A stretch of DNA of 64,000 bases from Eleusine coracana subsp. coracana (lineage: Eukaryota > Streptophyta > Magnoliopsida > Poales > Poaceae). The DNA is taken from assembly GCA_032690845.1 (NCBI GenBank), contig CM064427.1, positions 6,707,501 to 6,771,500 on the forward strand, given 5' to 3'. The position numbers and the translations under genes are program-made. Every line of letters begins with the position of its first letter. The stretch's first letter is position 1. The notes under the pieces were generated by a model. It was not told the DNA's origin. It saw nothing but the letters and a program-made list of their open reading frames with translations, and did not search any database. Of this stretch, positions 9,309-21,568 are shown one piece after another.

Positions 9309-11376
9309 CTATGAACAATGCTTGTTTTGTATGGATAAACCATTGTAAGTTTCATGACCATTGATGATTGGATCCCCGAGATATGAATGTTTTGTGATTA
9401 ATGACAACTATGAAATTGTAGGCTAATATCTACATGAGTGTTGTCTATGTAGATAATTATCTCTAAACTCTACTATAAATCTTATGGATAATGGTTGCCT
9501 TGGCGATGGATGACAATGATCACAAGCATGGAGGCTTGCTGAGCTTGATGGAGTCCAAGGGTTGATGAAGATGGATCAAGGCTAAGGACAAGCTATGGAG
9601 CAAGTGTTTGGTACACTTGTCTAGTTATTAGGGCTTTTAAGTCTATAGGAAAAACTAGACTATCAAGGGAGTCTAGATCATGTCTCTTAGATCATGCTAG
9701 TTGGTGATATGTGTGTGGATGCTCAGTGAAATCATAGACACTAGATGATAATGGAGAAGCCAAGGAGCTGTTCGGAGAAGCCGTAAAATGAAGTCAAGCG
9801 AGGATGAGGAGTTTCAACTTCTGGACATAGTGGCCAGATAGAGGGATCAGTGAAGACCGGACTGTACGATCACTAGGAGATCAGATAGCAGTCTGCGAGG
9901 AGTCTGTTTGCATGAAGACCCATACTGACCGGATGGTACGGTCAATGAGAGAGAAAGAAGTGACCGGACGGTCCGGTCAGCATTGAAATTGCCCGAGCAC
10001 AGTGAAGCTGTCAATTCTGGAGAGCCGTTACAGAGAGATCGGTCGGTCCGGTCTGGCAGTGACCGGACAGTCCGGTCAGCATGTCCAGAAGAGTGATTTC
10101 GTAGAGCAACGACTAGTTTGAGGTTGGAAGCCTATATAACTTCGTTGCTGGGGGTATTGGCCAGTAGAATAGCTTGGAGCATTTGGTGAGAGCCAAGAGG
10201 AAAAGAGAAGAGCACTAGGAGAGGATATTGGATATCTTGAGAGTGCTAGTGAGAGCAACTTGAGCATCTATCCACATCAAAGGCTAGGGTGTCCTTAGAG
10301 TGTGATCTAGATTGTTACTCTTGGTCTATGATGAGACCTAGACTAGTTAGAGGTCGATGATCGAGCCTATCGTGATCCGTTGTGAAGGCCGTCACATGTT
10401 TATATCTGGTTTGAGCCCGCCGGTGAAAGGGGCATCGCTAGTGAGCGCCCGTATCGGCTCGGGGAGTCTAACAAGTTCTCGAGGGAGGCAAGCTTGTGCC
10501 TTGGTGGTAGGGTGACACAACCGTGTCTTCACTTCAGGAGTGATTGCGGGCTCGTGTACGAGAACTTTACTTGGTGGCGGGAGTGACCGGCACTCCGGCG
10601 GGAGTGGTCCAACGAGGAGTAGGGGAAGACGCCATCCTTTCGAGATCTCGGAAAAAAATAATGAGCATTCCTTAACCCCTCTTTACTATTTCGTAATTGT
10701 GTGCTCTAGTAACTAGGTTGACTTGTGCCTTGCATAAGCTAGTGTGTTTAGCTTCCGCATTTGTACTCATCATAAACACTAACATGTGTAGGGTGTTGGT
10801 CTACTAGAATTGCTTAAGTTGCATCGATTGATAGGATCTAGTGGTGTGAAATTGAAGTATTCGGATTTGTGGTGGGCTTACCGATTCACCTCCCTCTCGG
10901 TACGCCTTCAGTCCTTACAACCATGCCTCCATATTGTGCAAGGGAAGAAAAAATAATGGATGGATCATAAGTTACCAACTTTGCATGTCGTTCATCAACG
11001 CGATAAAGGTGCTGTTGAAAGAAACAGAACATATCTAACATTATTCGACTAACTTTCAAAAGATAATTCTGAAGTACAAAGATCAGAAACTCAAAAGATG
11101 TTGTCCAATGAAGATTATCATACCCCACTCATGGAATAGTGTGTAGCAAGACCAAGCGCAATCATATCTGTTTCATTGAGCTTTTCACCAGTCAAGGCCA
11201 AGTTTACCATGCAAAGTGTCCAGTGTAAAGGACGGAAACTTAAAGACTGCATAAGTGTTTCTATCAACCAAGTAATCACAATCCGGGACAACATATAACT
11301 ACCTAAAAGGGAGCTAAGGAGAACCCAACCAACATGGCCTGTTAGATGTGACAAACAGAAAGAGGCTGTAGCTGTT
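9309..11376 (-). pseudogene. 3-hydroxyisobutyryl-CoA hydrolase-like gene fragment, split by a solo LTR
   Basis: Minus-strand exons spell pieces of the enoyl-CoA hydratase/isomerase-fold HIBYL-CoA hydrolase family (valine catabolism; plant CHY1-like, mitochondrial or peroxisomal). In order: about 11376-11333 gives SFCLSHLTGHVG with donor g|gttggg; about 11212-11124 gives LALTGEKLNETDMIALGL followed by ATHYSMSG and donor ggg|gtatga; from 11011 (acceptor tttcaacag) VDERHAKLVTYDPSII then SSLAQYGGMV; then, beyond the LTR, 9361-9309 gives MVYPYKTSIVHR and donor ag|gtaagc. The acceptor before LALTG appears lost (gcatg). The N-terminal crotonase core and the C-terminus are not found. Introns are retained, so this is not a processed copy. 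It is either a broken host gene or a fragment carried by a transposon. Confidence 0.8.
9362..10918 (+). mobile_element. Solo LTR (Copia SIRE/Maximus-like) with TSD accat
   Basis: Starts tgatgattgg, ends tccttaca, and is flanked by perfect 5-bp repeats accat (9357-9361 and 10919-10923). It contains a TATA box (tatataa, 10133-10139), many ccggacggtccggtca-type palindromic repeats (9840-10080) and the gattcacctccctctcgg motif near the 3' end that is common in SIRE/Maximus LTRs. No internal domain or second LTR is present, so it is a solo LTR formed by LTR-LTR recombination. It interrupts the hydrolase-like exon. Confidence 0.88.
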
Positions 11377-11653
11377 TTAAAAAAATAGATTTTTTCAGAC
11401 TGATGGCAGCTATGTCACCGTTTTAAAGGTGCTTTCTAAAGCTCATTTTTCTAAAGCATTCATGTGCATCTATTCATGGTTAAAAAAACACTCAGAGTGC
11501 CAGCAGTTGAGAAAAGGTTCACACAAGTTACGAATCACTTAATCATGTCACTTAAATATATCTGTAACAAAGCCTAACAAGAGGGTAAACATTGCTCCTA
11601 TACAACACTGAATTCTCGTCCATGAATAAAAATGGCACAATAGAGAGATTTTA

Positions 11654-11824
11654 CCTTCCCATCCATGAACCTGACGCGCATCATGAGCGGCGACTGGTTG
11701 GTGTTGGTCATGAACAGCCACTTCAGGATCACGGCGCATCTTGACAAGGAGCTTGAGGTAGACATCGTGTCGCCGTGCGCTTGGTCTTCTTGTTGCGGCC
11801 GCCGCCGCTGACGTTGATACCCTG
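11654..11824 (-). pseudogene. RPL18: Ribosomal protein L18 (eL18) exon, broken
   Basis: Read on the minus strand after an acceptor ttcttccag (about 11832-11824), the sequence gives GINVSGGGRNKKTKRTATR, then in a second frame DVYLKLLVK, then in a third frame AVILKWLFMTNTNQSPLM and RVRFMDGK with a donor gtaaaa. These are the N-terminal parts of eL18, a protein of the large cytosolic ribosomal subunit, in the right order. Two frame changes and the absence of the segment normally between LLVK and AVILK make it non-functional. Intron boundaries survive, so it is not a retrocopy. It lies on the same strand as the hydrolase fragment 300 bp away. Confidence 0.8.
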
Positions 11825-11845
11825 GAAGAATAGGATGACGCTGCC

Positions 11846-12822
11846 GTGTTAGGTACTAGCTGCGGGGTTCCGAAGACGACAAGGAGGCCACCGGATCTGG
11901 CGAGCCTGAGGCCACCGCCGCCAAATCCGGTGAGACCAAGGCTGCCAACAGGGGATCCGCCGCCGCATCCGGCGAGCCTGAGGCGCGCGCGGCGACGACA
12001 AGGGATGGAACGCCGAAGCAGAGGGCACGAGCCTGAGGTCGAGGTCGCCGCGAGGCGGAGGAGGACGGTGCGAGCCCGAGGTCGAGGTCACCGCAAGGAG
12101 GAGGCGAAGGACAGCGCGAGCCCGAGCTCGAGGTCGCCGCGAGGAGGAAGCGGAGGACATCGCGGGCGGGAGAAGAGAATGGAGAAGAGAGGATGGCGGC
12201 AGGAGAAAGATGGAGGAACAGGAGAAGATAAGGAGAAATGGGGAATGGGGTGGCTAGGGTTTCCGCGTGACGGGGAGAGAATGCGAAAAAAAAGAAAAGG
12301 GAAGAGGAGCCAGGCGCGTAATCGAACTCATGACCATTTGGTATCAAAGTAGAAGGCTTTAGCACTGTGCTACACAAGTACATGTGATTTATTGCGTCTC
12401 TATATTTTAAAGTTGCTGAGAGGGGGATTCAGATCCTGTCACTACTAATGAAAATAGTTGTGACGTGTTTTTCAATCCCCGCCACTAATAATAAAAAAAT
12501 TATTAGTGACATCTTTCTCATATTCATGTCTGCTACTAAACCCCTGTCACTTGATGAAAAAAAAATAGTGACGCCTTTCTCATATCTGTCTCTGCTAGTG
12601 AACCTCCATCACTAATGATGAATATATTTGTGACGCCTTTTTTAAAATCGTCTATGCTTTAGAAACTATAGACGTGTGTTGAAAAACATGTCACTACTAG
12701 TGTTTTTCAACCAAATAGTAGTGAAGTGGTTTTAAAAACACATCGCCATTATTGTTCCAGTGACGCGTTTGTTTTAGCCGTCACTAATCTCGCGTCTCTA
12801 AATCTTGTTTTTCACGTAGTGT
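11846..12822. mobile_element. CACTA-type element, right end
   Basis: The segment ends in tttttcacgtagtg (12822), a CACTA terminus. Inside, 12430-12810 carries many gtgacg/cactaa motifs spaced 20-60 bp, as in CACTA subterminal regions. 11850-12250 is GC-rich and gives long but featureless frames (for example 168 codons from 11846). The left terminus was not located, so its start is only the edge of the GC-rich part. It may also contain the L18 and hydrolase fragments. Confidence 0.5.
12301..12384 (-). other. tRNA-like segment
   Basis: On the minus strand tagcacagtgctaaagcc resembles an A box, and gagttcgatta, about 35 bases on, resembles a B box. No complete cloverleaf could be drawn. It may be a decayed tRNA or SINE head. 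Confidence 0.2.
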
Positions 12823-15800
12823 CTTCAAATACCTTTTCTACTGATGGTATGCAATATACGACTGAGTGTTGCATCAACATCATCATGTAGTTTGTAAAAT
12901 CAAGGTCTCCCTGAACTTCCTGAGCAAACAAAAATTTAATTTATCTCATTAAAGACATCAAATACCTGATATGCAGTAGTTTTTTATTTGAATGCTACAA
13001 ATAAAACAATATATTAAGCTAGGTTAAGTTCTATTAAGGTGGTGTGAAACGGGACAACCAATTGTAAAAGTAAAATGCAAGTACTAATGACTGGTCCATC
13101 CTAAAAAATAGCCATTTCAAGCCTATAACATAGCAATTAAGAAATAATGCATCATATTTTGCTGTTGTATCACGAAAATAACATGCATTCTATCTCCACC
13201 ATCCCTGCAAGGTGACAGAGAGTTTAAAATCCATCACCTTCGTATTTCAAAAACGACTATTTTAGGTTAAAGCACAAATAATTTCAATGACAACCTAAAT
13301 ATTTATCATGCATGAGTTCACTACCACAGAGCGTCACAATGTAGAGAATATAAAATGATATCCTGAAAAGACAAGATCATCAATAGGTTGTACTCCTGTA
13401 GTATTATTATTATGCCATAATTTTTGTCACCATACATGTATGTACATTTAAGTTTCAGAGAACAAAACGTCTATTCTTATAAATTACAAAAAGTGCACGT
13501 TCTCCTTTATAGCTACAACACATGTTAATGGAATATAGAATCCATCTAAAGAAACTGTAGATGAAAAAAGTATCTCTTACGGAATCAATGTCGAGGAATA
13601 TAGTAGTTAATGATTTGCTCCAACATAGCAAAATTTGAGCTTGTTTTTCAGAAACAGAAGGAAAAAAGAAGTATGTTACCTTCACTTGTCTCCCTTTTGC
13701 CGTTCTGTTGTTCTTCCGTTCCCCCTAACTCTGTCTATTACTCTATTCTGTGTATATCGCATCCATTATCAAGCAACAAGCAGCAATAATATAGTAACTT
13801 ACATGAAGATTTTTAGTGAATCCTTCCCTAAGAGCAACTCCAAGAGGCTGGCTAAATCGTTTGGTAAAGGTAAATTTGGCTATTTTGTGTCAAAACAGCA
13901 ATCCAACAGAGTCTCTATCTTCCTCTCTAATTTTCCTAGCTCTCCATCCCGGAGTCCTCGCTCTCCAATTTTGGAGAGGTCGCACGGCTCGCTATCGACC
14001 TCTTCCCGCGTGCGTCTCGTTCTCGCGCCTGCCTGCCTGTTCCTGCTCCCGTGCGCGTCGCCGTCTTTCCGTTTTCGTTCCCAAATCACATCAGGGCGAT
14101 CAACCAAATCGCATGTGCGGCAAGAAAGCGTGATCTGGCACGATCCTGCTGATCAATACCTGCTGCGATCGAGGTGATGCATATACGATCGTATGTGTAG
14201 AGTTGCATCACGGCAGGGAAAAAGAGAGACGTAGAAGCTGAAAGAAATCGGGAGCAACTATGCGTCATCTTGTGCCGATGAGAATACTCGCATGTTGGTC
14301 CTACATCTCTTACGGAGCTGGTAAATGTGAAAGAGCACATGCCGTCTACAGAAGAGACCACACATAAGGTGTAGTCTATAGTGATGGTTAAAGCGTTATT
14401 ATTAATATCAAAGGAAATTCATGTAGAAAAGCTATCAGGTCATGTACAAATGAAGCGATTACAACATCACTGCTGCGGGCGATCAGGACGACATCACTGC
14501 TTGGGGCGATCACGGCAGCATCTTCAGTTGGATCACGACCGCTCGCATTCACGGCTATTATCGATCATGACTGCTGGCAATCAGTGCTGTTGACGATCAA
14601 GGCTCGGAGACACGGACATACGCGGATCGGAGAAACGAGAAAAACGAAACCAGGCATGGAGAGTCCGACGTGGCTCGGTTTTGAAAATCTCTACTCATTA
14701 ATTTATTAGGTGAGTCCGGCTGCCCCAGCGTGTTGGTTTTGCCAAACACAACATGGAAACGGCTGGTGAGTCCGGCCGCCCCACCAACTGAGTCTGATAC
14801 ATATGGGAGTCCAATTCAGAAATTACATACACAGAATCTAATTCGACGCAAGAAGAAAAATAGAGTCAAGCTCAAATCGGATCCATGTAGAATCTACATA
14901 GAGTTATGTTTGATCACAGAAAAGAAGAACACATGAAGCAAGGAAGAAGTTTTATTCAAAGAGTGCGCCTGATATCTCAATCTCGCCGTCAACGGCTCAA
15001 CGCCTTCAGCGCCGCCACTGCTCTTGGGAACTGCGATCATCTCGTCATGCACTCATCTCGTCATCGGCGTGAGCTCTAATCAAGTCACAATGCATGGTTG
15101 AGAGGCAGTCGTATGCCATTGTCTTCTATAGGATGTGATAGCCATGAAGCCGCAGCGGAAGACGTCGTTGTCCATGATCTGCCGTTGTCCACCACAAAAA
15201 CGCGTTGCCGCCGGCAACAACACAAGTTTCCTCAGACTTCACATGTGCAAAGTGAGCGGGATCACAAGGTTTGTGAGAATAGCGGACGTCGGATTGCGAG
15301 GTTCATTTGATTCATGCACAAGACGCTGCCGCCGAGAAGCACTCCATCCATATAGTCAACATCGTCATTGCGTGATTCTTCTCTCTTGACCAATGACAGC
15401 ACTCACCATATTCTACCACTCAGGTGATGCATATTTCGTGTGATCCATGTGTTACCAGCAAAGTTCAGACATATCAAAGAATTAACTTCTAACCATGCTA
15501 TTTCTTCCCCTGTATTCTTCCACCAGGATTATTTATAAGAGTGTGGCCATCTTCATGGCTTTGACTGTTCATGTTATTATGGTTGTTTGTTTAGAGAGGT
15601 CACGTGGTTTTGGCCTACAGATCATGTTTATTGCAGGTGAGGTTTGGTTAAGTATTTTCCATCCTTGTTAGATCATGTTCTGGATCCAACTAATACCTCA
15701 AGATGTAACGTCACAATTTTGGAGAGACAATTTGAGGAGGAAAAATACCCTTCCAGATTGGAATCTAGGAAGTTCAATTCGCCTGCTCATGCTCTAACTG

Positions 15801-17364
15801 TTGGGTTAATGCCACTACAACCTATCAGAATTTCATGTCACTAAATTGTTCATCATTTCTTCTACTGAGTACATGATTGTAACTGGGCTCTGACCGCTTT
15901 GGTCTGGTTAAACAATGGTTCGGTTTTAGCAGTAGAGTGGTATCGTTTTGTTTTATGATATATAATTTCTCCAATACCCAAACCCAATCAAGTAATGTGT
16001 AGTGATATGTATTGTTCTATATTGCAGAACGTGGGATAAGCATGAAGAACATACCGATGTGTCATTATTAATACCAGATTTCTCAACTAATTGCATTAGT
16101 CATGTATGAAGCAAAAGGTATTGTAACTGACTGTTCTTGTAATCTGTAATTTATATCTGTTCAGTGGTGAAAGCCATGAGCAACAATATTTCACCCTGTT
16201 GTTTAGGCAAAAGAAGATCCTGTCTATGAGAAACAGTAGTCTTACCTTTTTTGTTCAAAAATAAATTACTTATTTCAGGTACCATGCATTTAATGTGTAT
16301 GTCATAAGTTTTTTTTATTAGGACCGGCTTAATGTATTTCTGGAAAGGTTTTCTATCATATTCCACAGTGACCTGTAACAATTTCAGGATTCCACCATAT
16401 ACTTCCTTTTTCCTTGGTTCATAAGGCATGCATGTACTTACTGAAAGCATCTTAAGTTGAATCAATATGCCACAAACTACTCATGTAGTTGAAAGATAGG
16501 CAAAGTTGATGACTTTAAGCTGAGAGTTTTGTTTGGTAAAGTGTCTTGTGGAGGAATTATGGATGCCCAGGTTTTTCAATCAATATGTTCAGGTTGCAAA
16601 GGATAGCTTGATCAGATCAAGTGAATTTTTGATCCAGCTGTTGGCGCATTGAGAATTTAGTAGTGAAATTTGGATCACGCCTGAGTTCCTTCTTCAATTT
16701 GGTAGCATTAACCATTTTTTAGATCCTGGAGTATCACATTTAATACGTGAAGTTTTTTTTATGTTATTTATGATCAAATCAGCTTTAGTAGAATCTTTGC
16801 TCGAGCTTGTTGATAATTTCTCTAATATAATGGGACATGACTCCTTTCTGTTTGTTTGCAGATATGGTTCAATTTTGTGGTCTTGACAAAAAAAAAACTT
16901 CTATTGAGTTCAAATCTGTAGATTTGTTGATGCACAAAAACCTGGTTTACCTGATAGAATCTCGATATACAAATCGGACAGATGACAACCAGAGATCGTT
17001 TGGCCCCTGTTATTTTGAAGGGCTACTATCTACTTTGCTCCAGTGTTGAGACCATGCATAACTATTTTGTGCTTTGTGTGGTGTCCAATAATTCCAGGGC
17101 TATCAGTAATATCAGTGGAGGACATGTTGAAGGTTGCTGCATGCTGGTAATTCTCCCAGTAAATTATGTAATGCATTGCATTTGTAAATTTTCACTATTT
17201 GATAATAACTTAAAACTAGTTCACTTAACACACAATTTTATATTAGCATTTTATTGATTTTATAATCGCATTAGCACTGTGTACATTCTGGGCAGGATGG
17301 CAAGAGATCGGCATCACTTGAGATGGACCTGCCAGGAGCAAAGCACTAAGGTTTTTGTTGGAAA
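12823..17364. other. Mostly non-coding, with a few exon-like pieces
   Basis: No complete gene. A splice-bounded minus-strand piece near 13573-13640 (KQAQILLCWSKSLTTIFL, donor gtaagag) and a plus-strand piece at 15712-15842 (ILERQFEEEKYPSRLESRKF) look protein-like but match no family I can name. At 13830 agagcaactccaagaggctgg resembles a MITE end. 14440-14600 has short gatca-rich repeats. The rest is AT-rich. Confidence 0.35.
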
Positions 17365-17640
17365 CACAACAGCAAAACAAGCCTGTAGCGGCGGTTAGAA
17401 AAGCTTTGCAGCGGCGGGCAGGCCATCGCGCCGCTACGCAATCACAACTATAAATAAGCATTTGTAGCAGCGGATGGCCTGTCGCCAAAACAAACCGCCA
17501 CTACAGATAACTTTGTAGCGGCGGTTGAAGATGTCAACGACCGCTATTTAGCTAGAGCAGTAGCGGCGGTTGACATCTTCAACTGCCGCTACATTGCTCG
17601 AGCAGCAGCGGCGGTTTACATCTTCAACCGTCGCTATTTA
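17365..17640. repeat. CACTA subterminal repeats, left end of the CACTA complex
   Basis: Repeated gtagcggcggtt / aaccgccgctac motifs, several in each orientation, form the dense subterminal array of a CACTA element. The terminus is degenerate: cacaacagcaaaacaagcc at 17365 parallels cactacaacaaaaatgcac of the element at 38521. Confidence 0.65.
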
Positions 17641-18229
17641 TTGTTTTCGAAAAAATAAAATTCAGTATATATACAGAAATCACAGCACCTGTATACAAAA
17701 TTCACAGAATATATAGAACATTTCGTCATAGTCACAAACTTCTCAGAATATACTCAGTCACTTCATCATAGTCATAATTATGTGCAATAGCATCAAAGTC
17801 ACAAATATTTACAATAGCATCAAAGTCACAAATGTATTATATAAACCCTAATACATAGTTATCATCTTTCTTCGACACATTGGGCTCATATGGTGCTCTC
17901 GAACCAGCCCACTCACAAAGGGACCTATGGTTTGTTGCTAGTTCACCGTTTGAATCAAAACACTTCCTTTCTGGATTGATTCTCTCAAAAGAAAACAACA
18001 AAGAGAAGCTATAACTAGATATATATTATTTGTACTCAAATGAACATGTTCTTGAGGAATCATACCCTTTCTGATCTCATCATTCTTTTTCATCTTTGCA
18101 ACCTATTGTGCCTTTTCTCTTATGCCTCTCTGTGTCATATGAGTAGAGTATGTTAATATAAGATCTTAAAAATCTACTGTAGAATAAAGTAAAATAGATA
18201 TAAACAAAATCAACTTACATCTTCATCGG

Positions 18230-21200
18230 ACTCCTCAACGATATGGTCAAGGTAAGTTGACGAGCTAGACGTGGACACACACGTGTAGTAGCCACAATGC
18301 ACACTTCCTTTTACTTGCTTATAGCACTATATAGTAGAGAACATAAGTTAATTATACTTTATATGATGGATAGTACAATAAAGACATATATATGATGCAT
18401 ATAAATCTTACCTAAAACTTATGACGGAAGTACATCTTATTTTTCCGTCTTGGATGATATTTTCCTCCTGCTTTAACATATTTCTTGTAAACACTAAACG
18501 ATCGATAAAAGCGTATTATTAGATGATATTAACATTATCAAATTATATACACATAGACTAATTTGATACATATCTATGAGTTCCACAATATCGCTGTACA
18601 ACTTCTTATCGTAGTCCAGACTATCCAACACCAGAAGGTACCCATTTATGATAATTATCATAAGACAGATCCAATGATTGCTACAACAATATTGATAACA
18701 AGTTACTTATGATTGGGTTTAACTTTAACATATGATAGATGACGAAGCCAGTAGTAGTCTAACTTACTTGAAGTTATAAGGGGCCAAAATGCATTCTCGG
18801 TCTTGCCACTTCAGGTAGCAGTCGCATAAATAATTTATAACTTGAGTCCTTGCTTCATTTCTCAAGACCGCCTTCATTGTAGCTATCTCTGTTGGTGTCT
18901 TATCTGGTTAGTTTTTCGGATTTACCGTTGGGTTGATGGTGCTTTGGTTGATGTAGTTCGGGTTGACGTAGGCCACCTTCCGATCTTTTCTATCGACCCT
19001 CTTTCTTTGAAAAAAATAGTTCATGCTACAAAAAAGACATAAGATAATATATTAAATTGTACTTGAAATACGAAGTAGATCGAACGTGAAACTTACATGC
19101 ACCAGTCCATCTTGCCTACGCAAAACATTACATGGACATCATCCTCAAATAGGCCTAAGGTTTGTTCATTGCCTCCTTCATTGAACACCTCATTTGGAAT
19201 CCTACAAGTGATTGCGGTGACCCCTTCCTTTGACACCATCATGTACCAGTCGTGCAACTTCCGTACCTCCCACGGCAGGTTCTTGTACATATTGTTTGAT
19301 ATAAGGGGCTTACTGAATTTAAGTCCACATCGTCCATAGGATTGTGCAAAATTAGATCATCGTACAACACTTTATCCCGAGGATCTTGTTCTTACAGGAC
19401 AAGCTTACCAGTGCTTGCTAGACATTTTTTTAATCCAGCCAAGTACTTATCAATATCATTTTTTTGCTTTTGGGTCCTTTGGCTCTTTGTCAAAACCGAT
19501 AATCGTCTTTAGGATTACTGGAGCCTTGACGACAACTGGCGCAGGCTGGACTTTGATTACTGGAGCCTGAACTTGAACCGTCGTAGCCGCTATTGACGGA
19601 GGCTTGATGACAATAGGGGTAGCCTATACTATTTCTTCAACAATGACCGATTGAGGCTCCTTGTCACTATAGATTATAGTACTGTGAGTCGACTCGCCTT
19701 CCGCATGAGGAGATTGGGGATTGTTTCCCGAGGCTACCGCAGACATAGGAGACGGCTGTCCACCTGTAATAATTGGCTGGCTCACATGAAAGGACCCGTG
19801 CCCAGACAATGGGGGTGGATAAACTCGTTTGGAGAGTATAACATCACGACATTTCCAAATAATGAAAGAGCCGAGCGCATCTTGGAGAGTTTCTATACCC
19901 GCCTCAGGTATCGGACATTCGATCTCGTTGTCCTCATAGCTAGGTACTATTTCCGACACGGTGACATGCATGTAACTTGGGGGGATATCCCTGTTATGAA
20001 GCGTCTCTCCTAGAAATGCCATGCCGGATGCAACCTTCATCGTCTTCCCCTTGTAACCAAATGGCACATGCAACTCGCAAGGAGTATCCTCAGTGATGTC
20101 CTCTGTTTCTGATTGCATGGAGGCTGATGGTTGACCGGAGACTAATGGTTGCATGGAGACGGATGGCTGCGTGGATGTGGACGAACCACATAAGAAGGCA
20201 TCCATAGCAGCCTGCAGATTGGGGTCCAAACACCGCTTTCTTTGTTGATAGCGAACATCAGAAGTTGTCACCTCCAATCTTCCTTGGCTTTCTCTTCTTG
20301 ATCTTTCTTGTGCAAGATATGCTTCTTGTACAAGTGTGAGGATGTATTGGAGAAACCTTCTTTCTATGTTGCCGATGATGGCATTCCTTGTACCCGACCA
20401 CCATGTTCCTTGGTCCCAATCGCCTTCGTTAGCTCATCCTTGTAATACTCAAGTGAAAACAGACCAGACCCTGTCTGTGTCGCAATGGGACCTTTCAAGG
20501 CTTGCACGACTTCAACTATCGTGAGATCCTTCACAATAATCTCTCCTTCATCGGTTAAGTCAGAGCGACCATATACCCAATTCCTTGTACGCTCATTGGT
20601 GTTTGGCAAAGAATCAGGTTTTCCTTTCGCGCGGAGCTTGGCTTCCGTCTCTCTCCAAATCGGAATCATCTTTTTGTATCCGCCCGAACCTAACCGTGGC
20701 TTGTACTTGTTCTGCTTGTTCAGCTCAACCATCTTTTCACCGAGCTCCTTTGAAGCACTGCTCGTCTTCTGCTCAACAAACTCATCTCATTCCTGCTCAC
20801 TGATATTTCTATGCTTGTCAAATGGGGTTCGATTTTTCTTGACGTATTGACAGTTGAGCTTAGACTTGTAATCTCGAAAGATGTGATTGAGAGTGGGCAT
20901 CATGGCCTTCTTGGCTCTCCTGAGATATGATGGCTGGAACCGGATGGTTGCCATGACATCAGCCCACATATCGTCTTTTCTGCCATCCGGGACTTGGCGC
21001 CAATCTTGCCACGTGATTTTGAAATGGTCCCTCACCACTTTGTCACAACGGTTCCGCCATTTGGTGTTGACACTAGTGGGTTCAATCGGTTCTCCATCTT
21101 TGGGGTCTAGTGCAGTAACCTCGTCGATGCCCTCTGCCTTGTTCGCGGAGCGCTGACCGCACTTGCGTTTGTGTGTGGACACTTGGGCAGGCACCTTTTC

Positions 21201-21468
21201 CACTTGCTGCTCGAGGGCCTCATCTGTCACAGCCTCTGCTGCAAATAGCCGACGGGCACTTCGTCACTGGCCCTTAGATATAAATAGTAGATTTTAGTTG
21301 ATATAATCTATATACCAAATAAGGAAACTATCTTTGACAAGGTGATGGAGGATGCGAATCCTCTGGTTCTTCCCAATGTTCGCTTGATCCTTCATCGTCT
21401 GAAGATGACCTTGCTTCTGAGGGCGCCTTGAGGGTGTCTTCCTCTTGAGAGGGCATATTGTTCGCCAT
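18230..21468 (-). pseudogene. CACTA TNPA-like protein with Ulp1 (C48) protease domain
   Basis: Start at 21468 (MANNMPSQEED...), then an intron to about 21230. 21230-20364 is the plant En/Spm transposase-24 type domain (WRNRCDKVVRDHFKITW, KLGSGGYKK-like region). An in-frame TGA falls after NISEQE, near 20787. Next comes a central region (20277-19624; HVPFGYKGKTMKVASGMAFL) resembling the DUF8039 module. A TAG near 19630 and a frameshift near 19465 follow. 19290-18230 is a Ulp1-like cysteine protease split by introns: WEVRKLHDWYMM, RECILAPYNFK, NHWI (catalytic His near 18675), VLDSLDYD (Asp) and VHCGYYTC (Cys near 18295). The catalytic triad residues are still present, but the stops mean it is not expressed as one protein. 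Such fusions are known in grass CACTA elements. Confidence 0.8.
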
Positions 21469-21568
21469 GACGAGAAAACTTTGACACCTTATATCAGATA
21501 TGATGACTAGTTTAGAAAACAAGGAGTATACACCTTTCTTCATTGAGCATAGAGACAAGAAAAAGAAA

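Noticed and set aside
11846..12383. Overlapping 168- and 175-codon frames
   Set aside because: Arg/Pro-rich low-complexity frames on both strands in a GC-rich transposon segment; no conserved pattern.
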